Assembly: GCA_021397835.1 (NCBI GenBank)
Contig: JAJFZO010000094.1
Span: 3,822,501 to 3,886,500, forward strand
Direction of reading: 5' to 3'
From: Moringa oleifera
Taxonomy: Eukaryota > Streptophyta > Magnoliopsida > Brassicales > Moringaceae
DNA length: 64,000 nt
The position numbers and the translations under genes were made by a program. Shown here in pieces: positions 1-21,865 of the stretch. Numbering within the stretch: the stretch's first letter is position 1; each line of letters opens with the position of its first letter. The notes beneath the pieces were generated by a model. That model was not told the DNA's origin, searched no databases, and worked only from the letters and a program-made list of their open reading frames with translations.

Positions 1-899
1 AGAGCATCAAATGTTAAATTGAAATAGAGGATTGGGTGATAAATAAATAACAAATTGAAAAGACAAATGTAGCTAAAATGAGGATGTTGAGTGACAGCTG
101 GCTGTAAGAAAAACAAAGGTGAAAACTAGATGGACTGGAAATTAGCTCATACAAGAAAGACATGCTGCACCAAAAAGGATAAACTTGGAGAGGACATCTT
201 AAACAGTTTTGACCTCTGCAATCTATGCCTAGAGAAACAACTGTATCCAAGAGTTTGAGTCAAATTGATGGCTCAGAAGGAGCACCCGTAGAATCAAGAT
301 TTTATAGGTTGAGATACTTCAAAATAGAACCATGGTCACAAAGAATCTCACCAAAATGATATGGTCTTTGATCAGGGAAATTAAAAGAATAATTACATAA
401 CTGACTTCCACTGGCTTGAGATAAGGGCTTCATTGAGATTTGTTGAGTAGTATTTTGGGACAAAATTCAAAATTTGAAAGAGGTAAGTTATTCACCTAAG
501 AGCTTATTGTCCTCATCATTCAGAAAATGGACATGAAATATCAATGAAAACGAATCTGCTATGCTTTGTTTTTTCCGACTAAGATAGTAGCAAGATCCTC
601 ATGAAGCTTGATAGAAAAAGGAGAGATAAACAGTTATAAACCTAAACTAGTGCACCATTTCTACCCATGGATATGCCTGAAAATCTAAACTCACTTCGAA
701 GGGAAAAAAAAAAAACACTAGCAGGCTTGATCAGCATTAGATGCATTATCTAACCAATTATCCGGCCCTTAGCTGAACTAAAGCTCCTAACTCCATCAGT
801 TTCAATCTCACATTGTAAACCAAGAAAATCAGCAGTCACTTCAAAGCTAACAAAGTATCCAAAGGATTACAAATTACATTGATACTCAATGAGAAATAC
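1..899 (-). other. Probable intron 2 of the valyl-tRNA synthetase gene
   Basis: After the donor at 899/898 there is no recognisable catalytic-core exon down to base 1. The stretch has no long open frame with a plausible protein, so it is best read as intron running off the window. Confidence 0.5.
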
Positions 900-1624
900 C
901 ATTTATATATTCTTTCCTCTGAGGTAAAATCAAAGGACTTTGCAATCTCTGGAGAAGTAGAGACACCATTTGTTGATGCAGCAACTGAAAAACAACAACA
1001 AATGATTAGTACACTACATAAAGCAAATAGTAGTATCAGAATCAAGTCATCACCCCAGTGAAAATTTAGGTTAATTTTCCAAAATCATCCGATTATGTGA
1101 TTAATTAAGGAAAAAGAAAATAGGACTGAACTAGAAAAAGTTCATATTATTTCACTAAATTTCATATTAAAGCAACCAGAAAAGCTTTTCTTTTTTAAAA
1201 ATTTTCTGGATAATAAACCAAAGAGCAACTAACTTGAGTGCATGTTAAGCAGGCCCATTTCTAATCAAGTGTACTTTAAATTCAACATATCTGACGTAGT
1301 TCGGCGCAAGCCATTTTACTCTGGAGGAATTGAGAAAAAGAAAAAAAGGAAAAAGACACATATACTTCACATAGACTGCCATAACAGCTGACAAGTGAAA
1401 CTTGCGAATTTTAGATATGTCATTATAGTACTTTCTATCTCTTCCACTTCCGCAGGAGCCAACTAGAATTTCAAAGAGAGAAATTTACCAGCGAAGAATC
1501 TAGCTTGGGCACTATTAAAATGCCACTGAGAGAGCCTAATGGCACGGCGTCGTTTGGAGAAGAGAAGAGGATTGAGTCTGTGAGCAGAGCAAGAAGAGAG
1601 AAGAGATGGCGTAGAGAGAGCCAT
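900..1624 (-). CDS. Organellar valyl-tRNA synthetase, N-terminal part (first two coding exons; partial)
   Basis: Two exons on the minus strand join in frame: 1624-1489 (45 codons plus one base, donor gtaaat) and 984-900 (acceptor ttttcag, donor gtattt). The product starts MALSTPSLLSSC and is rich in Ser, Arg and Leu with almost no acidic residues up to about residue 45, as expected of a chloroplast/mitochondrial transit peptide. The second exon gives the block SPEIAKSFDFTSEERIYKW (residues about 56-74), which I recognise as the segment just before the catalytic core of the plant organellar valine-tRNA ligase (Arabidopsis EMB2247 type). The enzyme charges tRNA-Val in plastids and mitochondria. 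The next exon, expected to carry the HIGH-like ATP-binding motif, is not found in bases 1-899, so the gene continues off the left edge. The identification rests on about 30 diagnostic residues and is good but not certain. The gene is divergent from the GGPP synthase gene. Confidence 0.75.
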
Positions 1625-5052
<3,428 letters not shown>

Positions 5053-6485
5053 TCTTAATGGTTGCTGTATATATATATTGCTTTGGAATGTAATTATATA
5101 ATTGGATAAAGGACACCTCAAGTAAGTATGTCCGTTGCATCAATCTAGGCTATCTGTTGAATTAAAAAGGATTACCATGAATTAGAAATAATTCTAATTT
5201 TTTTTATTTGGTGAATTCTACATAATATACATATATATATAGTTCCAATATCTAGTCTAGAGTTAATTTAAATGATTAACATGCTAAAATTGACATAGAA
5301 TGTTGTTTGCACAACCAAATTACTATTGATAGTGAAAATTAGAAAGATAATCTACATATATATTTACATAAAGTCCTTATTATTTAAAATAATGATACAT
5401 GCTAATTTTGAGTTCAACATTTATTTATTTAACACTTATTATTTTGGGTAAAATATTCTTATGTGTCATTATATGTCCTTTCAGTGAAGAATGATTTATG
5501 TAATATTTTATATTGTAGTATTACTTTGATGTTATTTAATTTTACATGTTTAATTTTTTAATATGATACAATACTTTTAAACTTATTCAATTAAATATTT
5601 ATGCTATATTTATATATTGACAAATGATAAGTATGAAATAAAATATTCCAGTATGAGCATTTTAGCACTAGATAATCAAAAGCCATTTCAAATAACTCAA
5701 GAAAGGAAAATTATAGGGGAGAAACTGAAAATTTGTAATTTCTTTTCTTTTGTAATATTCACAATTCCAATTTACAAAAATCAACTAAGTATTTAGGTAG
5801 AAACAATACTATTAACTTCATGGGACAACAATTCCAAAAATTTTCCAACCAAACAAACAGACTATAAACTGTGCTGGCAGAGAATCTCAGTACAGCCAAT
5901 AGTACCATTCCAAGTTCTTATTGCCAAAGAAACCTACAGCCTCCCAGCAAATATGATTCATTTCCACTTCCTCAGGGAGTGCTGGGAACCTGCAGCAGTT
6001 GAACTTCTTCATATCCATTTGCTAATACACAGATTCTCCACGGTGTTTATATTCTTCTTAAAATACTGCCACTAATGCTACTGACAATTTTAATCGCATC
6101 ATTGCATGAAATCCAATGAAGTTAAAAGGAAAACTGTAAACAAAAGAGAATTCATCCCCAGTATCTCAATGGCTTTGAAGGATAATTAATTGCAAAGTCA
6201 AGAAAATTGCTTTCAAAACATTACAAAGATTCTAAGATGAGTAATCCTCTAACACACAATGTTTTTACAAAAATGAGATCCTCATTACACATGAAGATCT
6301 CATTCCCATGCATCGAAGAGTGAAGATAAGATATAGATCTTTCTAGGTATGAAAAAATAGCCACGGAACAAATTTAGAACATCAATACAGTTTTCAGGAT
6401 TATGCCTCTTCATATGGGTTTCTCGGGATAAGGGTAGATTACATGGAATGGTTCATATAGAAAGAAGTGGCGGAGCAGACAGATT
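5053..6485. other. Spacer between the convergent GGPPS and DHAR3 genes (3' UTRs)
   Basis: This is AT-rich from about 5060 to 5750 and more mixed from 5860 to 6480. It should contain both 3' UTRs and both polyadenylation regions. No coding exon is seen. The right half, on the minus strand, is likely the DHAR3 3' UTR or downstream region. Confidence 0.5.
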
Positions 6486-11246
<4,761 letters not shown>

Positions 11247-13307
11247 TTGTCCTGCGCTCTTCGCGTCAGTGGAAGCCGAAGTACATGTAGAAGGTGGAAC
11301 TGTGGCTGATTCTTCGCATTCCGCGTGTTATGAACTTCCAATTTTAAATAATAAAATATTAATCTTTTTCCTCTCGCATCTTAATAATACCAGATTCTGG
11401 TCTGAATTATGCATGAAGATTGGTAAATTTTTATAAATTAACGGCTTAATTAGTTAAAAACATCTCCCAAGAATCAGGTATACATACCTAACCATAGATT
11501 GATAATCTAATTTAATCTGACAGTCAAGTGATAAACATCAATTGCCTTAATGCCCTTAATCAATCGTGAGAGTAACAAATAGAATTAACCTTCCATTACA
11601 AATTTTATGGCCCTTAATTTTATTATTATTGTTGTATGACTTTTGAGATTTATTTTATTTGATAGTTTGTAAGATTTATATTTATTCATAAGGACAAGTG
11701 AACTCGTGCGAGTTTTTCATATAAAATTTAATGAATATGTGCATAATTTATAATAATAATAATAACAACTCATTTTTATAAATATATTATTTTTTTAATT
11801 TTATTAAATTAATATGTACTATTATTTTTATAAAAATTTAGCATTTTTAAAATCAATAAATAATTTTGATTTTATTTTTAATTTTTTAAAAAAAGAATTG
11901 TATTATTTTTGTTTATTATTTTCGTGACAAAAATAGGAAGAATATGGAACAAACAAGTTCACGAAGGACATTAGTGTAATTTCATATTTTGCACTTTTTT
12001 GCTGAAAGTCTAACTGGAAGGTGATATGGGCCGGGCAGGTCCTTGGGCTGGGCCATTTTAGTTAGTCCAATTCTTGAAATGGGGCAAGATAAAGCCATTC
12101 CAGATGCTGCTTGATTGTGGTTGGGCTTTAAGACTATCTATCCAACTTGGAAAACAATGGAAGATGGTTGTCCAAGTCACCCAATAGGCAATATCCCTAT
12201 CAAGTAGAATTTGTTCATTACACTTTATTAGGTTATTGATAGACTTTCACATCTTTAGAGCCATGTCGGTCCAACGGGGGACCAATTTCATGTCAATTAT
12301 AAATTTACTTCTGTGCTGTAATATAAATTTAGTCATATTTTTTATGAGATATTTTTAAAATTAATTCAAGACCAATTTTATGATATCTCAAAAATAAAAT
12401 CATGCATTTTTATTAATTTCAATGACAATGTAATGTCATTGATCAAAGCAGATAATCCCTGAGAATTGTTAAATATGTGTATATATATATTTATAGCATA
12501 GGGTATTATTGATAATCGAATCATAAAGGGGGTTTAGTTTGTAATTATGGGAAGAATTTTGTCGATAAATTATGGAGTTGAAGTAAAGCTTGCAGTCTCC
12601 TTTCTTTTTCTTTTTTTTTTCATGGAAAATTATGGAATTTTTCCACATGCATTTGAACTTTTTACCTTATTTTGCTTTGATGTTGGTATATATTTTAAAA
12701 TAAATATATGGTTATGGGTTTAACTCAATATTCCTTTCTTTAGTTTGCTTTTGAACTAATCTTTAAAAGAAAATTGTAATACATGAAAATTGGACAAAAT
12801 AAATAAAATATTTTTATTTTATTTACTTATTTAATTAACAATAATTTTTTATTTTTTAAATATTAACATAAATTAAATTAACAACATATCTTAATTTTTA
12901 TGTTTATATTAGAGTGAATATAAAATAATAGTTGAATTATGTCCACTTTTTGAATTAAACAGTGATGTTCTTATTATATTGTTTAATTTGTTAATTTAAT
13001 TTAAAATAAATTTTAACTCAAATAAGTATAATAAATTAAAAATATTTTTGTTATGTAAATTTCTCAAAACCAATTCAAGTGAATTTTACATTTGATTTCA
13101 AGTTATTTTTAAAAATTTAAATCACGAACTATTTTTAAAATTTAAAAAAGTGTAACGCCAAAAATTTGAATTTTTTTTATTATAGCTTCAAATTTGTTTA
13201 CATTTATAAAAAAAATTAAATCAAAATTCTTTGTACAAGCCCTTTGATCTAAATGTTTTTTGATTTTTTTATAAAATTTTAATTGAATTATTGAAACATC
13301 TTATGTG

Positions 13308-13331
13308 TATATATATATATATATATATATA
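13308..13331. repeat. (TA)n microsatellite
   Basis: A run of about 12 TA dinucleotides in AT-rich spacer. Confidence 0.9.
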
Positions 13332-16316
13332 ATTGATTCGATTTACAATTCAATGGATAAAATTAAAAATAAGAATAATTCAAAACTTTTTTGTATTTAT
13401 CCTTTTATACTATTATATTCAAATTTCACATAAAACTTCATCATAAAGAAAAAATGAAGAAAAGCAACATTATAGAACAGCAAACCATGGAAGGAAGGAA
13501 GCAAGTAGACAGAATCTAGGGTTTTGAGGATCATTGCTCATACCCCCAACAACCCCCAAGCCCATCCAGTGAAAATGAAAAAAGAGAAAAGAAAGTGAAT
13601 AAAAGACACTAAATAATTGGTTTCCCTGGATGGTTAAAAAGGCAAGACCATAAAAGGAATGACAACTTTCTAGACCTAAAACATCCTTTATGATCAAAAC
13701 TAGAATCTATAAGTGGGTCCCCTATTTGCCTATTATGACATCAAAACCCATGTGGGTATTGTCCTCTTTAAAAGTGGCACACCACCCCTTTTTTTTTTTT
13801 CCTCCTTCCTGTTTGGGTCCCAAGAAAATAATTGATGGGAGAAATGGGAAAAGGGTTTATGAGTTTCAGGGTTTTCAATTGATTGTTAGCAGTGTGGGGG
13901 AATGTATGGGAGGGAACATGACTACATGAGGCACATGGGGGAGAGATTTTGTGTTCATTGTCCTTCTCTCTTTCTGGGTCCATCTTTGCATTTGAGGGTA
14001 ATTTTAGACTCACAATCTTCTGCTTCTCCACCATTAATTCTTCCTTCTTTTTTTTCCCAATTAAAGATGGTCTCACCCAATTTTTCCCAAACAGCCTTAC
14101 TATATGGTCTCTCTTTCTCTATCAGTTACTGTGTAAAAGAGAGATAAAACAAAAAAATTGAAATTTATGGAACAGTCAGTACAACTTTACAATAATTGTT
14201 AAAACATATAACCTTCCCCAAGAAATGTGAAAATGTTTGTGCATCAAAGTTAAAATTTTGTTGAATTTTTTGTTTAGGTTTTTTTTAAAAAAAATAAAGA
14301 AATTGTTAATAACAAGAATACACATCAAAATAAAATTTAATATCAAAAAATTAATGTTTTAAAACCGAATGAGTTATTGATTCATAAAAAAAAAGGGGTT
14401 CAAAAGGTTTAAAGTTGGATCAATAATGTTGTAATAAATAATCACAATGTTTTCATATAATTATTATGATAAATAATATAAAATATTTTTTTAAATGACA
14501 ATAAAATCAGAACAAAATTATTTTAAATTATTTCTTTCAAAATGATGTGGTTTTAATAAAAAATCAAAATTCTCATAACAAAACAAAATTATTTTAATAA
14601 ATAAGCATGCAAAACTAATTTTAAAGGTCAATTCATGATTAAACCAACCGCTTTAATTTAATTTTTTAAACATTATTAAAAGGTGTTGTATTAAATAATA
14701 TACAATGACATTAATTTTTCATATTTTGTAAATATAGATCAAAATTATAAAAAATATCTTTATAAAAAATAATTTAAAATGAATAATATTTATAACATAC
14801 TACAAAACAAGATAATCACAAATATAGAATGCGAAGATATTATTATTAATCAAAGAAAAGAGAAAATAATTCTATTAAAAAATTAAAACCCCTCAATATG
14901 TGATAAAGTTGGTTGATAGGCTAAAGTTACAAAATTTATACTTCTTTTTATACTACTTTTTATCATTTTCTTCTCTCTTTTTTTTTTTTTCTCTCTTTAA
15001 ACATAAGGAAAAGTCATACAAGTTCATGAGAGATGTTGGCAAATGGTGTAAGGATTTGACACTAATTTGACTTTCTCACACCTCATAAAAGAAAAAAGAA
15101 AAAAGTTTGAGAGAATATCAAACCATAAATTGATGTGGCAAGCAAGTCATTTAATTTTCATTTTGATTTATGGAAATTAGAGAAGGGAAGTTGGGGCATC
15201 ATTGTAGGATTTTCTATTTAGAGACTTTATTCAATCGCCTCATAATTGAATCATATATGCCTTATTACCTAATTTACTATTCTTAGCATATTGACAAATA
15301 TATTTGTCCTTTTTAATCAATAAAAGGTAAAACAATCGTTAAATCTAGAAAAACTTAATAAATAAAAACTAATGTTTTTATTTTAAAAATTATTTATTAA
15401 AATAATAAAATAATACAATATTTAAAATATATAATAAAATTTTATGACGCAAAATATCATCAGTTAGATAACATGAAATTATCATGATGTTTGTGTATAT
15501 AATTTTTATATAATAAATTAAATAGATTTTTAATAAAATAAAAATTTAGGGTTTAATGTGAAATGAATATGTGGGACTAAAAATGTAAAGTTTTTATTTT
15601 TTCACATTGATAATTAATTTATAAAAATAATAAGTTGAGATTGGATTTTCACTAAACCAAGTGTCATTTAAATGTTATTTGTACCTTTTTTAAGAACTTA
15701 AATTGTAAAGATAACAAATCAAGCAATGGAGAAGAATATATAAGATTAACAAAATATAATGATGATAATAATTGCAAAACAAAATGTAAGTTACCCAAAA
15801 TCATGCAAAAAGGATAAGCAAAATTTTGGTTAAAATTTATTTTAAATGGAAAAATAGTTGTTTTTTATTATGAATTTCAAATTGACTATTAAATCGTATA
15901 AATATTAATGTTTCCTCACTTATTGAAATTTGAATTTTTAGTCAAATTATTACCAAATTATATATAAAAAAAAGGAACATTCTCCTTGTCTTGGATTATT
16001 AAGAGAAAGATTTGGAAAGATATGGAAACAATCCAGTTTCTTGATTTTTCTAAATTAAAAAAAATATATAAAAAAGGATAGAATGGAGAGCATAGGATTC
16101 CATCAACATCCCACAAGGTTGAGGTACGATCCAACATGTTCAGTTGGCCGAACCCAAAAACGCACAATCACAAACTCGAAAGCAGAGCTAAAACGCATTT
16201 GGTGTCCACAGCTCGCATCACATGCGTGGTGGCCCATGGCTGTGTTTTTGGGTCCTCATGTTCGCCCTGCCTGTTGGCACTGTTTTTAGCTCTGATGCCT
16301 GCTCCTGCTTGTGGGT

Positions 16317-16328
16317 CCCCCCCCCCCC
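16317..16328. repeat. C12 homopolymer
   Basis: Twelve consecutive C in a GC-richer island, 58 bases before the CT microsatellite. Such runs are prone to length error in sequencing. Confidence 0.9.
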
Positions 16329-16382
16329 TTCCCTTATCTTTCGAATCCTCGCTGATGGAAACGCCACCAACCACCCAAATTC

Positions 16383-16386
<4 letters not shown>

Positions 16387-16429
<43 letters not shown>
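16387..16429. repeat. (CT)21 microsatellite
   Basis: An uninterrupted CT dinucleotide run of about 43 bases in the spacer upstream of the DELLA gene. CT/GA tracts of this kind are common in plant promoters and 5' leaders, but no adjacent gene is evident. Confidence 0.95.
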
Positions 16430-16432
<3 letters not shown>

Positions 16433-19400
16433 CACTCCGAATTGACGCTTTTGTTTTCCACGCTTTGATTTTTTTGTTTGATTTTTGTGGTAAGAGAGTA
16501 AAAACAAACTTGCTTTTACCATATTTACCACACCTTAATTATTTAATTATTTTAATACTAAATTAAACATAAAACTTTTAAATTATACATATATTAATTA
16601 ATTTAAAATTTTAAAAAATAAATTAAAGTAATAAATTCTTAAATAAAAATTATCAAATTTAAATAATACATTTAAAATAAAACATAAAATTTATATAAAT
16701 TATTTTTAAAAAAATTTAATAATAAAAACAAATAATAATTTAAAACAATATCAAATTAATCTGGCTTGAAACATTCAGATTATAATTGCTCTAATTAATA
16801 TTAAACATTTAAGTAACTATTAAATGTTGTTTTCGTGTGCTTTGTCAAATTTTTTTAATATTTAAATATTAAAAAAATTATGTTTTCTATATAAATTTAA
16901 ATAAAAAATATTTAAGAAGTAATTGTCATATTCATTTCTCCTTACCTATTTTTTTTACATTATTATAATGTTGTACAGCTTTTCATGACAGATTTACTTT
17001 TTCTGTTTGATTCTATGGCTCACAGTACCTGCAGAGAAAGTGGAACAGAATTGACAACCAAAATATATTAAAAAAAAAAGGAAAATTCTAATTGTGGAAA
17101 AACAATGCCAATAATTAAATCCAATAATTCAACTAATGAGGAAATTAATTGAATTATTAATCAATTTAATGAAAATGAGAAGGTCCATTTTTAATATTCA
17201 TTAGCTGGCCAATGATATTGCACTGATTAGCCGGCTTTTCCCTCTTTTTCTTTTCCGGGTCAGTTCACCTATTGTTTTCAAACTGATCTAATCAATTATG
17301 TCAATTCATACATTATTAAATGTTAATTCATACTTAAAATAAAATAATACGCCAATTATTATAAAACAAGTTCAACATAAACCAAAGGAGATCAAATTTA
17401 TTATATTTGTTCTGATTAATTTTTAATCACTTTCGGTATGCACTTAGTTTACGTCGCTTATTGCCGGCCAGAATACTTTCAAGATTAAAAAAATAATAAA
17501 AAATAATAAAAAAGCTATGATATCTAATAAATTAATCATAGTAACATATAATAATAGTGACGGGTACCGATCGAGATCGAAGATTTAACAAGTTTCGTTT
17601 TCAAATAATTTTTGGGGTTTACTTAAGGGGACAAGATGGTATCTTTGTATGATCTTGTTTTAGAATGAAGGAATCTTGTTGACTTGTAATTAAATTGAAT
17701 CGTACCCATTCCACGTATTTAATTGCCAATTTTTCATAATTTAAGAAAAAATAACTTTTTGTATGGAAAATTGAATGTAATTTACCCTCTAGTTAATAAT
17801 TAAAATAAAGTGATTGATTATTTGGGCAAGATCAAATTTGTTTTCTTTAGCTTTGTCCTTAGAGTGGCTTTAGCCATTTTCATTTAGGTTCACGCCTATG
17901 CTAAGAAAATGAGACCCACAATCAATAATAATGGGTGTCGTATAGATTTTGAAGTTCAAGTGGCAATATCTTATTTTTATTATTAATATTATTTTAAAAT
18001 ATTAATATATAATAAAATTTAATTTATTATGTTATTTATTATATTAATATAATAAGTTTAGAAATATGGATAGAATGTCTAGTTGGAGGAAGATAATTCT
18101 CTACTTATCTAGTTTGTATTGACATGTTTTTTTTTTGAAGATATTGAAGGATTTTATTTTTTAAATAATTTATCATATTAACGTGATGAAGAACAAAATA
18201 AACATATAAAATTTTAACCATAAAATTTACTAAATAATCAATATCAATATTTTTTAAAAAATAAAATTATCTGTTGAAATGAATTATGCTGAATTTTTAA
18301 AAATATGATAAATCATGATAATTTAATAAAATTAATAATTAAAAATTTTTATTTATTTTTTCACATTATCATTATAAATTATAAAAATATATTTTAAATC
18401 TCAGATCAAAACGTTCAATCCCAATGGAGACCAGAACAAAATTATTATAATTCGTTAAAAAATTAACACAACTCAAATTAATGAAGAATTCTAGCCCCTA
18501 ATTTTGAGATTTATAGAGTGAGTATTTAAACCTTTTTAGGATGATAATCATGTCTATTAATTAAGGGAGAGTGGGGTTAATTTAGTTGATTTAATTTTAA
18601 TTAAAGAGGGATTAGTGAGTTTGATAATGATTCTTGATTTGGTGAATCATTAAAGTGTTTCCTTAATTTAACTTTGCATGCAGGCATCACGTGCCAACTA
18701 ATATTCTTGTTCCATTTGACTCAGCAAAGAGAAACACTGTTCGCTAGACAACCACTGTTACTGTAATGCCAAATCCTGCACTGTTCTTTACTAAATCCAT
18801 GATTTACAGCTGCTGATTTTATACCATGGTAAATGTAATTTTTTGTTTTCACATTACTTTTTTACTTTTAGAAATTGATTCTATATTTTCTAACTAATAA
18901 CGATTTTATTGTATTCTAAAATTTAAGAAAAATATAATTTTTTTAAAATAGATTCACTTTTTAATTTAGATTATTAAGAATCGATTGTTCAATTATGTTG
19001 CAATGTTTTAATTTAGTTCAATAACAAAAATAAGACAGATGGAGTTAAAATGCGATAAATCATACAATAGGTCATAAGTTAAAAATTATTTTAATTTAAC
19101 AGATAAAATAAAGTGTACTGTATAATTTATTTAAAATATTTTAATAATAAAATATATTAGTTATTTATAAACATTTAAATTAAAATTCATAATGAACTAA
19201 ATTAAATTGCTTCAGGATTTAAAGAAAAATGTATATAGCTTATTTTTTATATTTATCTTTAAAAGTATCAGTTATTAACTAGTATGTATTTAAATGTAAA
19301 ATTAACAAAATATTAAAAGTAAAAATGAGTGGGTTAAAAACTAGCTTATTAAATGAAAAATTTAATCATAAAATAGATATTTACAATCATATTTTTAATA

Positions 19401-19704
19401 TGAAAAAATTACTATAAAGAGGTTGCTTTCAGAGAAACAACAATTATACTAAATTTGAATCGAACTTTACTACAGTAAATTTCTATATTACCAAATTAAG
19501 CAGAGTAAAAAGGTCAAATAAATGGCCTTGAAATCCGTGTAGGTGTAGGCAGAAAACAAGGATTAGGGTTTTTGTGGCATGGTGTAGGGTACAGGATAGG
19601 ACGGGGGGACACTAGGGGTGGAGGGTATGTCCTAAAGTAAAAGGGCATGATTGGTTGATTTAGCAAAGTTACGTAAGCAAAATGGCAATTTAATTAGGTG
19701 GAGG

Positions 19705-19751
19705 GGACTACCCTACCCCCTATATGAGGCATAGAGAGCGTAGGGTAGTCC
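19705..19751. repeat. 12-bp perfect inverted repeat (hairpin)
   Basis: GGACTACCCTAC at 19705-19716 is the exact reverse complement of GTAGGGTAGTCC at 19740-19751. The 23-base loop holds a second short pair (CTAT/ATAG). It lies about 2.1 kb upstream of the DELLA start codon. Confidence 0.8.
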
Positions 19752-21648
19752 TTCCTCGTTCCCTGTCTTAACTTCAAGCATAGTAACTCTTCCTAAGCTT
19801 CTCATTTATTATTGTTGCCGAGTTGTCCCCTTTCTTTTTCTAATTCATTTCTCCCCTTTTTATTTTATTATCTTTATTTTTCTTTAATCCGAAACTAAAT
19901 AACAAAAGGAAATTATTATATTAAAGCAAAACAAAGTGATGCTTACTTTTTAGAATTAATTAATGAAAAGATAATCATAATTACTAATTTTTAATAAAAA
20001 ATGGAATTACATGCAGAATTTGGCATCACGATTAAGTATATTTTGCAAGATCAATAATACAAAAAAGACCTTTTGGTTAGAATCAATAATCAAAGCAAAT
20101 GCGTACATGTACATGTACTTACACGTTTGGAATATATAAAATACGATTTATTAAAAGCAAGTTAGTGGAGCCCACCTTAAGGACAAGGGAATCTATGCAG
20201 TGGCGTTGCAGTATCATGTGATGATTGGACCAATACGAACAGAGAGGCGTCGTTTTAGTCAGTGTGCCCTTTTTTGCCTTGCTTTCAATTCAATACTTCC
20301 CACCCCAGTTTTCAATAATGCCTTGAAATGTCATCTCTTCAAACGGAGACCGCTTCCCTCTGCCTCTTTCGCTCTACTACGTAACTCTTACTTTTATTCT
20401 ATAAACCACATATGTGTATTTTTTAAAAAAATAAATAAAAATTAAAAAATTTAGGATATAATTTATTAATATTTAGTTTAATATCAGAAAAAACATATTT
20501 TTCATAAAATATTAAAAATTTAAATTATTGTAATTTTTAGTATTGTGGAAGTTTTTATCACGTAATACTAGATTTTAAAAAATCAGAAAAAAAAAAAAGA
20601 AAACAAAGAAAAAGGCGATTTGGATCTCGAGGCCGTTAGTGTTAACGCCGTGAATGCCGACGGAGCTGCTACTGGCCAGCAACCTTTCTTTCCGTAACTT
20701 TAGTAGCGGGTCCCACGAGGAGGGCTGTGACTGTCCAGAAACCGATGTTGACGTCTGAATCCCTCTCCTTGATCTCATCTTACTCGTTTGGCGGGGTCCA
20801 CTGTGAACATTAAGTACTAATAAGGTCCTATGTAAGTTGTGATGCTTAAGACTGAGCGTGCTGTTACGCTCACATTCTGGGTAGTGCCACGTCACGTTTT
20901 ACGGCCACTAAACCTACTGTGCAAGGCGCGTGAAAGAGTTATCCAGTTGCGAACGTTTGAGCTAAGTTGACCAGATCCCTGTCATGTGATCGTGTATGAA
21001 CTGATCTACCTTAGCCTCAGTTGACCAAAGGGAGCGTGGAGTACACAGTTTCGTTAGCAGCAAGAATGTACTGACTTCATTTTTTTACTTAAAAGAACAG
21101 GAAAGAAATAAAAAAATAAAATATAGGTAATGAAATAAATTTTACCCATAAAATTTTATTTTATGTTTTCATAATTTTATAAATAATTGTTAATAACTGT
21201 TAATGGAGCAGGATGTTTAAAGGGGGTGAGATGTGAGGGTACGCGCCAATCAAAGAGCGTGAGATGAAGCCCCAGCGGGGTTTGTGAAACAAATCTGCAT
21301 TCACAGCTGGACCCCACAGCTTCATTCTGAATCCCGGAAAACCTGTTGATTGATTAAGGGTGATTATGTAATGCATGAAGTAATTCGTATATACACACGA
21401 GCTGTACTCTATCATAATCATCAACAACAACAACAGCAACAGCATCTTTTTTAGCATTGCGGTGCTGCTACGGCTCCTTCGATGCTTTTAAGTATTTGCC
21501 GGAGCTAAGTATCATAAACTTACTCCCCCCGAAGAATTTTTTTTTTCTTTTTTCAAAAAGATACTTGAAAACTTAAAACAAAAAAGAAAAACAAAAAAAA
21601 GTTAAGAAAGAGACAGAGAGAGAAAAGGGAAACACATCCCATATTATT

Positions 21649-21829
21649 ATGGCCTCCATTGTTCCTTATCTCTTCTCTTCTTCACAGCTCTTGCTGTTTC
21701 CTTCTTTGGACCTCCCACCCTTCGCCCCACCTTCTTCTTTCTTTTAAACTTTCTTTGGTATAGTTGGAGGAGTTGATGAGAAAAGATACCTGAGGGAAAC
21801 CCCAATTCATTAGTATGAAAAAGTACTAA
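21649..21829 (+). promoter_or_regulatory. Three short upstream ORFs in the likely DELLA leader
   Basis: Upstream of the DELLA ATG there are three ATG-stop units on the plus strand: 21649-21747 (32 codons, MASIVPYL...), 21776-21793 (five codons) and 21815-21829 (four codons, ending 36 bases before the DELLA start). Whether the mRNA includes all of them depends on the transcription start, which cannot be seen. If it does, they would be expected to lower translation of the main ORF. Confidence 0.4.
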
Positions 21830-21865
21830 ACTTTGGCTTTGGTTGTCGCTCAATCTTGCAACAAA

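Larger units (their letters stand above)
11247..21648. other. Long gene-poor spacer upstream of both DHAR3 and the DELLA gene
   Basis: About 10.4 kb of mostly AT-rich DNA between divergent genes. No exon of a known protein was recognised on either strand. Less AT-rich islands occur at about 12000-12300 (several TGGGCC/TGGGCT motifs), 13450-14150, 16080-16450 (with a C12 run and a CT microsatellite), 19540-19760 (with a hairpin) and 20600-21060. The ORFs in these islands are short, overlap in several frames and have low-complexity translations, so none is called a gene. The last 1-2 kb should contain the DELLA promoter. Confidence 0.6.

Noticed and set aside
13450..14165. Overlapping ORFs in a less AT-rich block
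   Set aside because: Frames on both strands are short and low-complexity, and none shows a domain or splice-consistent extension.
21833..21865. Eleven-codon N-terminal extension of the DELLA protein
   Set aside because: The codon at 21833 is TTG, not ATG. The first ATG in frame is 21866 and gives the standard DELLA N-terminus.
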